From Sedimentitalea sp042687825 (GTDB lineage Bacteria; Pseudomonadota; Alphaproteobacteria; Rhodobacterales; Rhodobacteraceae), in contig NZ_JBHUQE010000020.1 of the NCBI RefSeq assembly GCF_042687825.1, positions 1 to 59,485 on the forward strand: DNA of 59,485 nt. Reading direction: 5' to 3'. The notes below the pieces were generated by a model. That model saw only the letters and a program-made list of their open reading frames with translations. It did not search any database and was not told the origin of the DNA. How positions within the stretch are numbered: the first letter of the stretch is position 1; each line of letters begins with the position of its first letter. Both the position numbers and the translations under genes were made by a program. This document shows positions 33,542-42,809 of the stretch, one piece after another.

Positions 33542-36280
33542 ATGCATTCAGTAAACGACTATTATTCGGCGATTCAGCTGCGGTCAGATCGCTGGAGCGC
33601 GTTGCGCAACGCCACGGGGGCATTGGCGGATGGCAGCGCCGGTGCGCGCGAGCCGGCTCTGCTAAGACGAATTTCGCAGCTGTTTTCTTCGCTGGCCCTG
33701 ATCGAGCCCTATTGGGCGTTTCCGGGCATGGCCGCCTTTGACCACATGCGCCGGCAGCTGGAGCACGAGAATTTTGAGGACCTGGCTTTTGCCGTCAGAC
33801 GCGTGACACGCGCGTTGACCACCGGGGCCTACCGGCGGCGCCATATCCCGCTGGAACGCGACAGTGTCGACAGCGAAGAGCATGAAGACGAGGCCCAGCT
33901 GTCGCCCGAAGCGCGGGCGATGAGCAAACCGTATTTCGAGGTGCTGATCGTCGACAACGTGAACGAGCAGCAGGAACGCTGGCTGCGGTCCAACATGACG
34001 CGCATGCGCCGGCCCGAGGACCCGTTCACCTACGAAGCGCTGGTGGTGCCCAGCCTCGAGGACGCTCTGATCGCGGTTCTGTTCAACCACAATATTCAAG
34101 CCATCGTCGTGCGCCCCGGATTGACTTTGCGCTCGAAGATGGAATTGCCGATCCTGACCCGTTACCTGAACCGTGCCGGCGGGGTCGAACAGCTGGATGC
34201 GCTGAACGCCGAGGATTACGGTCCGGAACTGTGTCGCCTGGTCGCCAAAGTGCGCCCGGAACTGGACGCCTATCTGATCACCGAACGTTCGGTCGAGGAC
34301 ATCGCGGGGCTGGATCTGGGGATTTGCCGGCGGGTGTTCTACAATCAGGAAGACTTTCTGGAACTGCACCTGAATATCCTGCGCGGCGTCAAGTCCCGTT
34401 TCAAAACGCCGTTCTTCACGGCGCTTGTGGAATATTCCAAGCAGCCCACCGGGGTGTTTCACGCCATGCCGATCAGCCGCGGCAAATCGATCAGCCGCAG
34501 CCACTGGATTCAGGACATGGGCGCCTTTTATGGGCCCAACATCTTTCTGGCGGAAACTTCGGCCACGTCCGGCGGTCTGGACTCGCTGCTGGATCCGGTC
34601 GGTCCGATCAAGCGGGCGCAGGAACTGGCGTCGCGGGCCTTTGGCTCGAAACAGACCTTTTTTGCCACCAACGGCACCTCGACCTGCAACAAGATCGTGG
34701 TGCAGGCGCTGGTCAGTCCGGGCGATATCGTGCTGATCGACCGCGATTGTCACAAGTCACACCATTACGGCATGGTGCTGGCCGGCGCTCAGGTCTGTTA
34801 TCTGGACAGCTATCCGCTGAACGAATACTCGATGTACGGCGCGGTGCCGCTGCGCGAGATCAAGCACCGGCTGCTGGCGCTGAAGGCCGCCGGCAAGCTG
34901 GACCGGGTGCGGATGCTGCTTTTGACCAACTGCACCTTTGACGGCATCGTCTATAATGTCGAACGGGTGATGGAAGAATGCCTGGCCATCAAGCCGGACC
35001 TGATCTTTCTGTGGGACGAGGCCTGGTTCGCCTTTGCCCGGTTCGGTCCGACCTATCGGCAGCGCACGGCGATGAACGCCGCCGCGGTGCTGCGCGAACG
35101 GTTCCGCAGCGAGGACCATGCCAGGGCCTATGCCGCCCAGCAGGAAGAGTTGGACGGCGCCGATGACGAGACCCTGCTGAACACCCGGCTGATCCCGCCG
35201 CCCCATTCCCGGGTGCGGGTCTATGCCACGCAATCCACCCACAAGACCCTGACCTCGCTGCGGCAGGGGTCGATGATCCACGTGCATGACCAGGACTTCA
35301 AGGGCGAGGTCGAACAGTCGTTCCACGAAGCCTACATGACCCATACATCGACGTCGCCGAACTATCAGATCATCGCCAGCCTGGATGTCGGCCGCCGGCA
35401 GGTCGAGCTGGAAGGGTTCGAATTCGTGCAGCGCCAGGTCGAGGCCGCCATGTCGATGCGCCGGTCGATCGCCAGCCACCCGCTGCTGCAGAAATACTTC
35501 AAGGTGCTGTCCGCCGGCGACATGATCCCGGAAAAGCATCGCGAAAGCGGCGTCACCAGCTATTTCGACATCGAACAGGGCTGGACCGATATATGGGATT
35601 GCTGGGAGAACGACGAGTTCGTTCTGGACGCCACCCGCGTCACTCTGGCGGTCGGGGGAACCGGTTGGGATGGCGACACATTCAAGACCGATATCCTGAT
35701 GGACAAATACGGTATCCAGATCAACAAGACGTCGCGCAACACCGTGCTGTTCATGACCAATATCGGCACCACGCGATCCTCGGTCGCCTATCTGATCGAA
35801 GTTCTGGTCGAGATTGCGAAAAAGCTGGACGATCTGCTGGACGATGCCAGCCGGATGGAGCGTCTGTCCTTTGACCGAAGGGTGAAGAACCTGATGGAGG
35901 ACGTTCCGCCATTGCCCGATTTCAGCCGGTTCCACGACGCGTTCCGTGGCGATCCGACCTCGCCCGAAGGAGACATCCGGACGGCCTTTTTCCTGAGCTA
36001 TGATGGCGAAAACTGCGACTATCTGGAACTGGAAGGATCGCTGAAACAGGCGCTGGACCGAGGCGAAGAGGTGGTCTCGGCGGGCTTTATCATTCCCTAT
36101 CCACCGGGGTTTCCGATCCTGGTGCCGGGTCAGGTGGTCAGCCGGGAAATCCTGGAATTCATGCTGGCGCTGGATGTCAATGAAATCCACGGCTACCGCG
36201 CCGACCTGGGACTGCGGGTGTTTACCAAAGAGGCATTGGACAGAAACACACAACTCAAACTCAGCAATGCGGCTGAATAG
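33542..36280 (+). CDS. Orn/Lys/Arg-type PLP decarboxylase, long form
   Basis: A 912-residue fold-type I PLP enzyme. An N-terminal wing-like region (about 1-260) precedes the PLP domain with SATSGGLDSLLDPVG, FFATNGTSTCNKIV, DRDCHKSHHYG, the Asp of LWDEAWFAF and the Schiff-base Lys568 in STHKT. It would decarboxylate a basic amino acid to a diamine or agmatine. E. coli homologues are about 710-760 residues, so this one is roughly 150 longer. GGGAGGA precedes ATG 33542. The ATP-grasp gene follows after 14 bases, pointing to an amine that is then ligated. Confidence 0.9.
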   Translation: MHSVNDYYSAIQLRSDRWSALRNATGALADGSAGAREPALLRRISQLFSSLALIEPYWAFPGMAAFDHMRRQLEHENFEDLAFAVRRVTRALTTGAYRRRHIPLERDSVDSEEHEDEAQLSPEARAMSKPYFEVLIVDNVNEQQERWLRSNMTRMRRPEDPFTYEALVVPSLEDALIAVLFNHNIQAIVVRPGLTLRSKMELPILTRYLNRAGGVEQLDALNAEDYGPELCRLVAKVRPELDAYLITERSVEDIAGLDLGICRRVFYNQEDFLELHLNILRGVKSRFKTPFFTALVEYSKQPTGVFHAMPISRGKSISRSHWIQDMGAFYGPNIFLAETSATSGGLDSLLDPVGPIKRAQELASRAFGSKQTFFATNGTSTCNKIVVQALVSPGDIVLIDRDCHKSHHYGMVLAGAQVCYLDSYPLNEYSMYGAVPLREIKHRLLALKAAGKLDRVRMLLLTNCTFDGIVYNVERVMEECLAIKPDLIFLWDEAWFAFARFGPTYRQRTAMNAAAVLRERFRSEDHARAYAAQQEELDGADDETLLNTRLIPPPHSRVRVYATQSTHKTLTSLRQGSMIHVHDQDFKGEVEQSFHEAYMTHTSTSPNYQIIASLDVGRRQVELEGFEFVQRQVEAAMSMRRSIASHPLLQKYFKVLSAGDMIPEKHRESGVTSYFDIEQGWTDIWDCWENDEFVLDATRVTLAVGGTGWDGDTFKTDILMDKYGIQINKTSRNTVLFMTNIGTTRSSVAYLIEVLVEIAKKLDDLLDDASRMERLSFDRRVKNLMEDVPPLPDFSRFHDAFRGDPTSPEGDIRTAFFLSYDGENCDYLELEGSLKQALDRGEEVVSAGFIIPYPPGFPILVPGQVVSREILEFMLALDVNEIHGYRADLGLRVFTKEALDRNTQLKLSNAAE

Positions 36281-36294
36281 ACGGGGATTTCGCG

Positions 36295-37755
36295 ATGACC
36301 AGCAAGGTACTGAACAACATCTCTGAAATCCGCCGGTTCTTTCACCGCAACGAGGACCCGATCTATTTCATTTCTGCGACCAATTTCAATCTGTTGGGGC
36401 TGGATGAATGGGTGCGGAATTTCAAGTATATCTGCTATATCGATTGCTACGGCGGCAAGCATCCCAACGTGTTCTGTCCCAGCGAACAGCCACATGCGGA
36501 GTTCCAGTCGATCGAGGACATCAACAACTATCTGCTGCAGCACAAGGAGGTGATCGACTTCATCAAGCGGCGCGGCGGCAAGCCGAAATTCGTGTTCCTG
36601 ATGTTTGACGAGGAAACCGAGCGGCTGGCCAAGGAACTGGGGGCCGATGTCTGGTTCCCCAAGGCAAAGCTGCGCACGGCCATGGACAACAAGATCGAGA
36701 CCGTGCGCATCGGCAACAAGGCCGGGGTGCCGTCGGTGCCCAACGTTCTGGCCGAGGTCAAATCCTACGCCGACCTGCGCAAGACCTGTGAAAAGGCCGG
36801 GATCGGCCATGATCTGGTGCTGCAATCGGCCTTTGGCGATTCCGGGCACACAACATTCTTCATCAAATCCGAGGCCGATTTCCGCCGCCACGAGCACGAG
36901 ATCATCGGCGAGGGCGAGATCAAGATCATGAAGCGGATCGACTGCCGCGGCTCGGCGATCGAGGCCTGCGCCACCAAGGAGGGCACGATCGTCGGCCCCT
37001 TGATGACCGAACTGGTCGGCTTCAAGGAACTGACACCCTATCGCGGCGGCTGGTGTGGCAATGAAATCCTGTCCACGGCCTTTCCGCCCAAGGTGCGCGA
37101 TACGGCGCGGGACCTGACCTTCAAGTTCGGCGAGCAGCTGCGCAAGGAGGGGTATCGCGGCTATTTCGAGCTGGATTTCCTGATCGACAAGAAATCCGGC
37201 GATCTGTGGCTGGGCGAGCTGAATCCGCGTATCACCGGGGCCAGTTCGATGACCAATCACGCGGCCTTTGCCCATGCGGACGCGCCTTTGTTCCTGTTTC
37301 ACCTGCTGGAATTCTCGCGCAAGAAGTTCAATCTGGACGTCGACGAACTGAACGCACGCTGGGCCAACCCGGACATGATCGACAGCTGGTCGCAGATGGT
37401 GATCAAGCACACCGAGGACAGCGTCGACATCTGCACCGAGTCACCCGAGACCGGAATCTACAAGATGCTCGAGGACGGGCGCGTGGTGTTCGACCGGTTC
37501 GACTATCACCGGCGCGCGGTGGAAAGCGAGAACGAGGCGTTCTTTCTGCGCATCCTGCAACCGGGGGATTACCGCTATGAGGGCGCCGATATAGGCATTC
37601 TGGTGACGCGCGGGCGCTCGATGACCAAGAGCTTTCAGTTGAATGATCGGGCCAAGCGGTGGATCCACGGCATCAAGTCCGGCGTTGCGGCCAAGGCGCT
37701 GCCAATGGCCGAGGCCGGCCCGGCGCTGGCCGATCCGGCCTTCAAGATCCTGTAG
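36295..37755 (+). CDS. ATP-grasp ligase (biotin-carboxylase-like)
   Basis: A 486-residue ATP-grasp enzyme: N-terminal Rossmann-like part (1-125), DNK at 131-133, the Gly-rich loop FGDSGHTTF (180-188), ELDF (292-295) and the Mg-binding GELNPRITG (307-315), then about 170 extra C-terminal residues. No biotin-carrier domain. ATP-grasp enzymes join a carboxylate to an amine or thiol via an acyl phosphate. Sandwiched between a decarboxylase and a C45 acyltransferase with gaps of 14 and 12 bases, it probably makes an amide from the decarboxylase product. Substrates unknown. Confidence 0.88.
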   Translation: MTSKVLNNISEIRRFFHRNEDPIYFISATNFNLLGLDEWVRNFKYICYIDCYGGKHPNVFCPSEQPHAEFQSIEDINNYLLQHKEVIDFIKRRGGKPKFVFLMFDEETERLAKELGADVWFPKAKLRTAMDNKIETVRIGNKAGVPSVPNVLAEVKSYADLRKTCEKAGIGHDLVLQSAFGDSGHTTFFIKSEADFRRHEHEIIGEGEIKIMKRIDCRGSAIEACATKEGTIVGPLMTELVGFKELTPYRGGWCGNEILSTAFPPKVRDTARDLTFKFGEQLRKEGYRGYFELDFLIDKKSGDLWLGELNPRITGASSMTNHAAFAHADAPLFLFHLLEFSRKKFNLDVDELNARWANPDMIDSWSQMVIKHTEDSVDICTESPETGIYKMLEDGRVVFDRFDYHRRAVESENEAFFLRILQPGDYRYEGADIGILVTRGRSMTKSFQLNDRAKRWIHGIKSGVAAKALPMAEAGPALADPAFKIL

Positions 37756-37767
37756 GGTACATCGGGA

Positions 37768-38769
37768 ATGTTCTGGCGCGCACTGACCGAGGACACGCCC
37801 GGCCCGAAATGGGCCGGGCTGTTCCGCGATTACTGGCCGGCCTATCGGCGCTGGTGGTTGCGCGAGGGGGACAAGATGCGCCCGCCCTTCATGGAAAGCC
37901 GCCGGGCGCTGGCCACCCACATGCCCGAGCTTTTGCCGCTATATGACCAGCTGTGCGATCTGGCCGGCGGCGGCGACCAGGCCGCGCGATTTCTCAGTTT
38001 TTACTGTCCGCCGCCCTATCTGGCCGGCTGTTCCCAGGCGATCTGGACCGGCAAGGAACCGGTACTGGTGCGCAATTACGACTACAATCCAAAGGCTTTC
38101 GATAGCCTGGTCCTGAACACCAAATGGCAGGGCCGCCGGGTCATGGGTACTGCCGACGGGCTGTGGGGGCTGGTGGACGGCATGAATGATGCCGGTCTGG
38201 CAGTGTCGCTGACCTTTGGCGGGCGGCGTATCGTGGGCGAGGGGTTCGGCGTGCCGCTGATCCTGCGCTATGTGTTGCAGACCTGCAGCAGCACCGAAGA
38301 GGCGCGCGAGGCACTGGCGCGGATCCCGACCCACATGAGCTATAACGTTACCGTTCTGGACAAGCGGCGCACCTATCTGACGGCGATGATGGCGCCCGAC
38401 CGCCCGGCGCTGATCACCCATGCGGCGGTGGCGACGAACCATCAGGAAACCGTGGAATGGGTCAGCCATGCCCGGTTCACCGCCACGGTCGAGCGCGAAC
38501 GGTTCCTGCTGAACCGTCTGACCCTGCACCGTGACCCGCAGGAAACCTTTATCTCGGCATTCCTGAAACCGCCGCTCTATTCGACGGCCTTTTCCGCCGG
38601 GTTCGGCACGCTGTACACCGCCGTCTATCGGCCGCGCAAACAGCAGATGGAAATCCGCTGGCCCGGTACCGTCTGGCCAATGTCGATGAGCAAGTTTCAG
38701 GAAAGCAGCCGTAAGGTGCACATTCCGGACCCTGAACCGACCGGCACCTGGCCGGGTATCCCCCAATAG
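37768..38769 (+). CDS. C45-family Ntn acyltransferase/hydrolase
   Basis: A 333-residue protein of the isopenicillin-N acyltransferase / C45 class. After an 87-residue leader part comes AGCSQAIW with nucleophile Cys88, then PVLVRNYDY, the usual downstream oxyanion-side motif, and GMNDAGLAVSLTFGG. Family members self-cleave before the Cys and hydrolyse or transfer acyl groups on amide nitrogen. As the last gene of the four-gene run it could finish or reverse the amide made by the ATP-grasp enzyme. No signal peptide, so it appears cytoplasmic. Confidence 0.85.
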   Translation: MFWRALTEDTPGPKWAGLFRDYWPAYRRWWLREGDKMRPPFMESRRALATHMPELLPLYDQLCDLAGGGDQAARFLSFYCPPPYLAGCSQAIWTGKEPVLVRNYDYNPKAFDSLVLNTKWQGRRVMGTADGLWGLVDGMNDAGLAVSLTFGGRRIVGEGFGVPLILRYVLQTCSSTEEAREALARIPTHMSYNVTVLDKRRTYLTAMMAPDRPALITHAAVATNHQETVEWVSHARFTATVERERFLLNRLTLHRDPQETFISAFLKPPLYSTAFSAGFGTLYTAVYRPRKQQMEIRWPGTVWPMSMSKFQESSRKVHIPDPEPTGTWPGIPQ

Positions 38770-38784
38770 AACCCTTGGGTTGTT

Positions 38785-39723
38785 CTAGGCGGCGGGGCTG
38801 GCCGAGCGATCCATCAGGGCGGCCAGCCGGTCGCTGACCTCGGCAACGTTGCGCGCGCTGGACGGGGGGACGCTGAACAACCGGTTGACGTCCGGCAGGG
38901 ACCAGCCCGATGCTTGCGCAAAGCGTCGGCGATACGCGGCATTGGTCGGCATGACCCCATCGGTGCCGCGCTCGCTCCAGGTGGCGGCAGCAATCGCGGG
39001 GTCCTCGGCCCGCAGCCGGGCCAGCGCCGCGTGTCCCTTTTCGACCGGGATGTTCAGCGCATTGCAACACCGGATCGCCTCGACATCCAGCGCGTCGATC
39101 TTTTTGACATTCGCCTTGGGCGTGGGCTGCAGCCGGTCAAAGAGATCGGCCAGACCGGCGGCCTGCATCACCGCGCCGCAGGCGTCCGGAACCCGGTCAT
39201 AGGGAATGACCTGCAGCCGGTGGCCGAACAGCCCGCGATAGCCCTGCAGCAGAAACAGATAGTCAAACAGGCCGGCGGGCCGCCGGACATAGTCGCGATA
39301 CGGCGTCGCGTTACGCTGATTCACGGTGAATTCACGGAAATGGCTGACATGATAGTCGGTCAGGTTGCGCAACAGCACGATGCCCTGAATATCGTCAAAG
39401 CCGAATTCTTCCAGCGCGCAGACGAACCGGGTCAGATGCGACTGGTGCAGCGGTGCCGACCAGGCTTCGGCCGAGAAAAGCACGGTGTCACAGCCCGAGT
39501 CGGTGATTTCCCGCGCCAGGGCGCGCGGCAGAACACCGGTCTTGCCCTGCATGAAATCGCGGATCAGGGGAAAGTGCCGATAGCCCAGCTTGGGGTCGTT
39601 GATCATCCCGCTGGCGGGATACAACACGTCATTGTCGCGCAAAAGATCACGGTTGGCGTGCAGCAGATTCTGCAGGCTTGATGAGCCGGTCTTGTACGTC
39701 CCCAGATGCAGAACTGCGCGCAT
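38785..39723 (-). CDS. Sulfotransferase-like protein
   Basis: A 312-residue protein beginning AVLHLGTYKTGSSSLQNLL, which fits the 5'-phosphosulfate-binding loop (GTxKTGSSSLQ) of PAPS-dependent sulfotransferases; LLRNLTDYHVSHFREF could be the 3'-phosphate site. Such roseobacter proteins sulfate cell-surface glycans or unknown metabolites. Transcribed toward the C45 gene; the next upstream gene on the same strand, 124 bases away, is the glycerol-3-phosphate cytidylyltransferase, suggesting surface polymer decoration. Confidence 0.8.
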   Translation of the reverse strand: MRAVLHLGTYKTGSSSLQNLLHANRDLLRDNDVLYPASGMINDPKLGYRHFPLIRDFMQGKTGVLPRALAREITDSGCDTVLFSAEAWSAPLHQSHLTRFVCALEEFGFDDIQGIVLLRNLTDYHVSHFREFTVNQRNATPYRDYVRRPAGLFDYLFLLQGYRGLFGHRLQVIPYDRVPDACGAVMQAAGLADLFDRLQPTPKANVKKIDALDVEAIRCCNALNIPVEKGHAALARLRAEDPAIAAATWSERGTDGVMPTNAAYRRRFAQASGWSLPDVNRLFSVPPSSARNVAEVSDRLAALMDRSASPAA

Positions 39724-39847
39724 GATCGCCTCGGTCGTCGTTTGCCCTCATGTCCCGGTTCACGCCCGGCGCAGCGCGCAGAGTCGGCGTCAAAAGGGGT
39801 TGGATGGGGGCTTAGACCCGCACGACGCGGGCGTCAACGATGCGCAA

Positions 39848-40234
39848 TCAGCCGGCGGCACGGCCCCGGATCAAGGTGCTGGAAATCTCGGGCGTACGCG
39901 GCATATAGACGACGTCGCAATGTTCCTTGAGAAAATCGAACTTGCCGGTCCAGTCGTCGCCCATGGCAAAGACATCGGCCCCATGGGTCAGCACATCGTT
40001 GATCTTTTGATCCCAGCTTTCCTCGGGAATGATCTGGTCGACATAGCGCACCGCTTCCAGATCGCGCTTGCGCTGTTCAAAGCTGAATTTCGATTTCTTG
40101 CCCTTGAGCGCGTTGAACGAGTCGGTCGATACCGCAACGATCAGATAGTCCCCCAGGTCCCGGGCACGTTGCAGCAGGCGGATATGGCCATAGTGCAGGG
40201 TGTCGAAGGTTCCGTAGGTAATCACTTTGCGCAT
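39848..40234 (-). CDS. tagD: Glycerol-3-phosphate cytidylyltransferase (TagD-like)
   Basis: A 128-residue nucleotidyltransferase: N-terminal ITYGTFDTLHYGHIRLL (HxGH loop), KFSFEQRKRDLEAVRYVD and the late RTPEISSTLIRG (ISST motif). Size and motifs match TagD/TarD, which makes CDP-glycerol from glycerol-3-phosphate and CTP. The CDP-glycerol-using enzyme is encoded just upstream on the same strand. Confidence 0.88.
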   Translation of the reverse strand: MRKVITYGTFDTLHYGHIRLLQRARDLGDYLIVAVSTDSFNALKGKKSKFSFEQRKRDLEAVRYVDQIIPEESWDQKINDVLTHGADVFAMGDDWTGKFDFLKEHCDVVYMPRTPEISSTLIRGRAAG

Positions 40235-40458
40235 TGCGTACGTCGCCCCTTTGGCCCAGCCGTCGAAAAACCGTCACATTCCGGTTACATTACCATTAGG
40301 CGAATCCCGGGTCCAATCTTTTTGCCATCGATGTCGTGAAAAAGCGGTTGACCGCAGGAAGTTGCGCCCGGCCCCGCGGATCGGGCCGGCCTCGCGCCAC
40401 GGTGGTTCAAGACCGGGATGGCAAATGCGCCGGATGTCCCGGCGCATCACAGGTTCGA

Positions 40459-41748
40459 TCAGCCCCGGCCGATGACACGGTCCAGCACGGCCAGCGGCAG
40501 GCGCGACCAGTGCTTGGCGATCACCCGATCCACCACCCGCTTGCAGGCCGATCCGCCGTCATAGCGAAAGATCTGTTTGCGCAGTTTTGTGCGGTCTTCG
40601 ACGCAGCGCGGGTTCTCGTCGCGATTGAGGGCTGCGGCGCATTCGGCGCCATCGGTATAATATTCGCCCACTTCCAGCCCGGAAACGTCGCGCTCGTCAT
40701 AGATTTCCCGAATCCCCAGATATTCTTCGCGATCGGGCTGAAAGAACAGCACCCGGCGTCCGGTCAGCAGGTAATCGTAATAGGTCGAGGAATAGTCGGT
40801 GACCAGAATGTCGGTCTCGCTGAGATAGGGATAGATGTCGTCCTTGGGGTCGACGATCAGGATTCGGTCCGATGCCAGCCCGGCGGCCATGGCGTCAATC
40901 TGGGGCGAGTCGCCGCTGACCTTGTGGTTCTTGATCACCAGCAGCGTGCCCTCCTGCGCGGCACAGGTGGCCATGAACTGCTCGATTTCCCGATAGAACC
41001 GGGTGCGGTCCTGTTTCGGGGCGCGAAACGTCGGGCAGAACAGCACCGTGCGCCCCTTGCTGGCGCGGGTCTGGCGCATGCGCGCGATGATGGACTGGTC
41101 GGTATTGATTTCGCTGAACCGCATGCCCTGGTTGGCCTCAATCAGGATGTCGGTACGCGGGCTGCCGGTCACCATGATCTTGGCGTTCGGAAATGCCTCG
41201 CGATAACGCGGCTTCACCGACTTTGACTCGGCCGAAACGTAGTCGGCCGACAGGCAGTCAAAGGCATAAAAGGGAAAGCCCTTGACCGGCTGCGTATCCA
41301 GCAGCTGATAGGCGATTTTCTTGGCTGGCACGCCATGCCAAAGCTGGATTTTTGTGGCCCCGGACAAGGCCATTTGCAGATAGCAATAGGTGGAATGCGC
41401 CAGATGGTGGGTCGAGACAAAGACGTATTTGGTTTCGATCAGCCGTTTCAGCATCGGCGTGGTGCGCCCGAACTGATAGGCATTCACGCCGACCGCGCGC
41501 AGCGCTTGGACTTCGCTTGCCGAGTGGCACAGCCAGTACAGTTCCAGGCGCGGGTCGATCTTTTTGAGATTACCGTGCAGATAGGAATAAATGTATTTGC
41601 TGTTGTCGCTGAAGCTGCCCGGCGACAGGACGCAGACCTTGTCCTTGACGGCGCGCATCGAGGCCTGGGACAAAAAATGCAAGGCGACGCCGTTTTCCGA
41701 AATTTCCAGGGCTTTCTTTACCGGGGGGGCAATTCCGGGCTTTTTCAA
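40459..41748 (-). CDS. CDP-glycerol glycerophosphotransferase family protein
   Basis: About 429 residues of the TagB/TagF GT-B type: VCVLSPGSFSDNSKY near the start, LWHGVPAKKIAY, VTGSPRTDIL, VLFCPTFRAP, VIKNH and the diagnostic DILVTDYSSTYYDYL, then RRVLFFQPDREEY. It transfers glycerol-phosphate from CDP-glycerol to a surface polymer, as in teichoic acid synthesis. The start is uncertain: TTG 41748 keeps a codon-biased N-terminal stretch; ATG 41658 has an AGG box; a GTG at 41850 overlaps the LysR stop. Confidence 0.82.
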   Translation of the reverse strand: MKKPGIAPPVKKALEISENGVALHFLSQASMRAVKDKVCVLSPGSFSDNSKYIYSYLHGNLKKIDPRLELYWLCHSASEVQALRAVGVNAYQFGRTTPMLKRLIETKYVFVSTHHLAHSTYCYLQMALSGATKIQLWHGVPAKKIAYQLLDTQPVKGFPFYAFDCLSADYVSAESKSVKPRYREAFPNAKIMVTGSPRTDILIEANQGMRFSEINTDQSIIARMRQTRASKGRTVLFCPTFRAPKQDRTRFYREIEQFMATCAAQEGTLLVIKNHKVSGDSPQIDAMAAGLASDRILIVDPKDDIYPYLSETDILVTDYSSTYYDYLLTGRRVLFFQPDREEYLGIREIYDERDVSGLEVGEYYTDGAECAAALNRDENPRCVEDRTKLRKQIFRYDGGSACKRVVDRVIAKHWSRLPLAVLDRVIGRG

Positions 41749-41846
41749 GGGCGCACCATCAAGTTGTTGAAATTTGGGCCGACAATAGGACGTGGCTTCG
41801 TAGGGTCGGCACCTGGGTTTGTCAATGCGCGCGGCTGGGGTCCGTC

Positions 41847-42716
41847 TCACCAGCCAAACGCGCGCAGCATGTCACCCAGTTCCTGCGTCAGATGGGGAAA
41901 GGGCGACCGTTCGCGGATCAGCAACGATACCGAGCGGCGGTCGGTCAGCCCGTTGATGTTCCGAAAAACCAGATGGTCCGGCATGATCCGCAAGACGGTC
42001 TGGGGCAAAACCGTGATCCATTTGCCCGAGCGTACCATGCTGATCAGCGACAGCGTGTTGTGCGCCGTGACCCGAGCAGAGGACAGCGCATCGGCGATTT
42101 CGGGCGTCTCGATCAGGCGGCACAGGTTGTTACGCACGAAACCCGCGGCGATCACGTCCTGTATGCCAGGCGCTCGGGACTGTCGCGCCAGTGGGTGATC
42201 CGGTGCGCAGATCAGGCCGAAACGGTCCTTAAACAGCAACTCTTGCCTTATCCCGTTCAGCTGCGGCTGACCCGACGCGATCCCCAGATCGGCCTGACCG
42301 CGCAACAGCGCATCGATCACCATTTCGGTGTCGGCGTCGCGCAGTTCGACATTCAGCCCCGGATGCCGCCGGGTCAGAGTCTCGATGGCGGCGGGGAAAA
42401 CCAGATCGACAACCGACGGCACCGAGGCGATGCGCAGCAGCCCTTGCGGCGCGCCGGCGGTTGCTTGTATGGCGTTGATTGTGTCATCGAATTGCCGCAG
42501 CTGCTGCTGAGCCAGTTCGAACACCTCTTCGCCCAGCGGCGTCAGGCGGTTCTTGCGCTCGTTTTCGAACAGGCGCCGGCCCAGATGTTCCTCGAGCTGT
42601 TTCAGCGTCATGGAAACAGCCGATTGGGTGCGCCCCAGTCGGATTGCAGCATCGGCCAGGTTGCCCGTCTGCGCCACGGTGCTGAAACAGCGCAGCATTG
42701 CGATCTTGATTGCCAA
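41847..42716 (-). CDS. LysR-family transcriptional regulator
   Basis: A 289-residue LysR protein: N-terminal winged helix (about 5-65, LRCFSTVAQTGNLADAAIRL, SQ-rich recognition helix QSAVSMTLKQLEEHLG) and a two-lobe effector-binding domain. Divergent from the aldehyde dehydrogenase operon with a 93-base gap, the usual arrangement for a LysR regulator controlling the adjacent pathway and itself. Confidence 0.93.
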   Translation of the reverse strand: MAIKIAMLRCFSTVAQTGNLADAAIRLGRTQSAVSMTLKQLEEHLGRRLFENERKNRLTPLGEEVFELAQQQLRQFDDTINAIQATAGAPQGLLRIASVPSVVDLVFPAAIETLTRRHPGLNVELRDADTEMVIDALLRGQADLGIASGQPQLNGIRQELLFKDRFGLICAPDHPLARQSRAPGIQDVIAAGFVRNNLCRLIETPEIADALSSARVTAHNTLSLISMVRSGKWITVLPQTVLRIMPDHLVFRNINGLTDRRSVSLLIRERSPFPHLTQELGDMLRAFGW

Positions 42717-42781
42717 TTTCAGTTTCCTTGAAATATGGTTCAGTTATTTAAGTTTGACTGATATAACCCTCAAAGTCCACG

Positions 42782-42806
42782 ATATCCCATCACTTGCGCG
42801 GGATAT
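42782..42806 (+). promoter_or_regulatory. Candidate LysR operator palindrome
   Basis: ATATCCC (42782-42788), 11 bases, GGGATAT (42800-42806) in the LysR-aldehyde dehydrogenase gap, ending 3 bases before the ATG. T-N11-A palindromes are the LysR binding pattern. Being so close to the start codon it would more easily repress than activate. Confidence 0.4.
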
Positions 42807-42809
42807 GTC

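Noticed and set aside
34757..36253. 498-residue minus-strand ORF inside the decarboxylase gene
   Set aside because: Antisense shadow; the plus strand encodes conserved PLP-enzyme motifs throughout.
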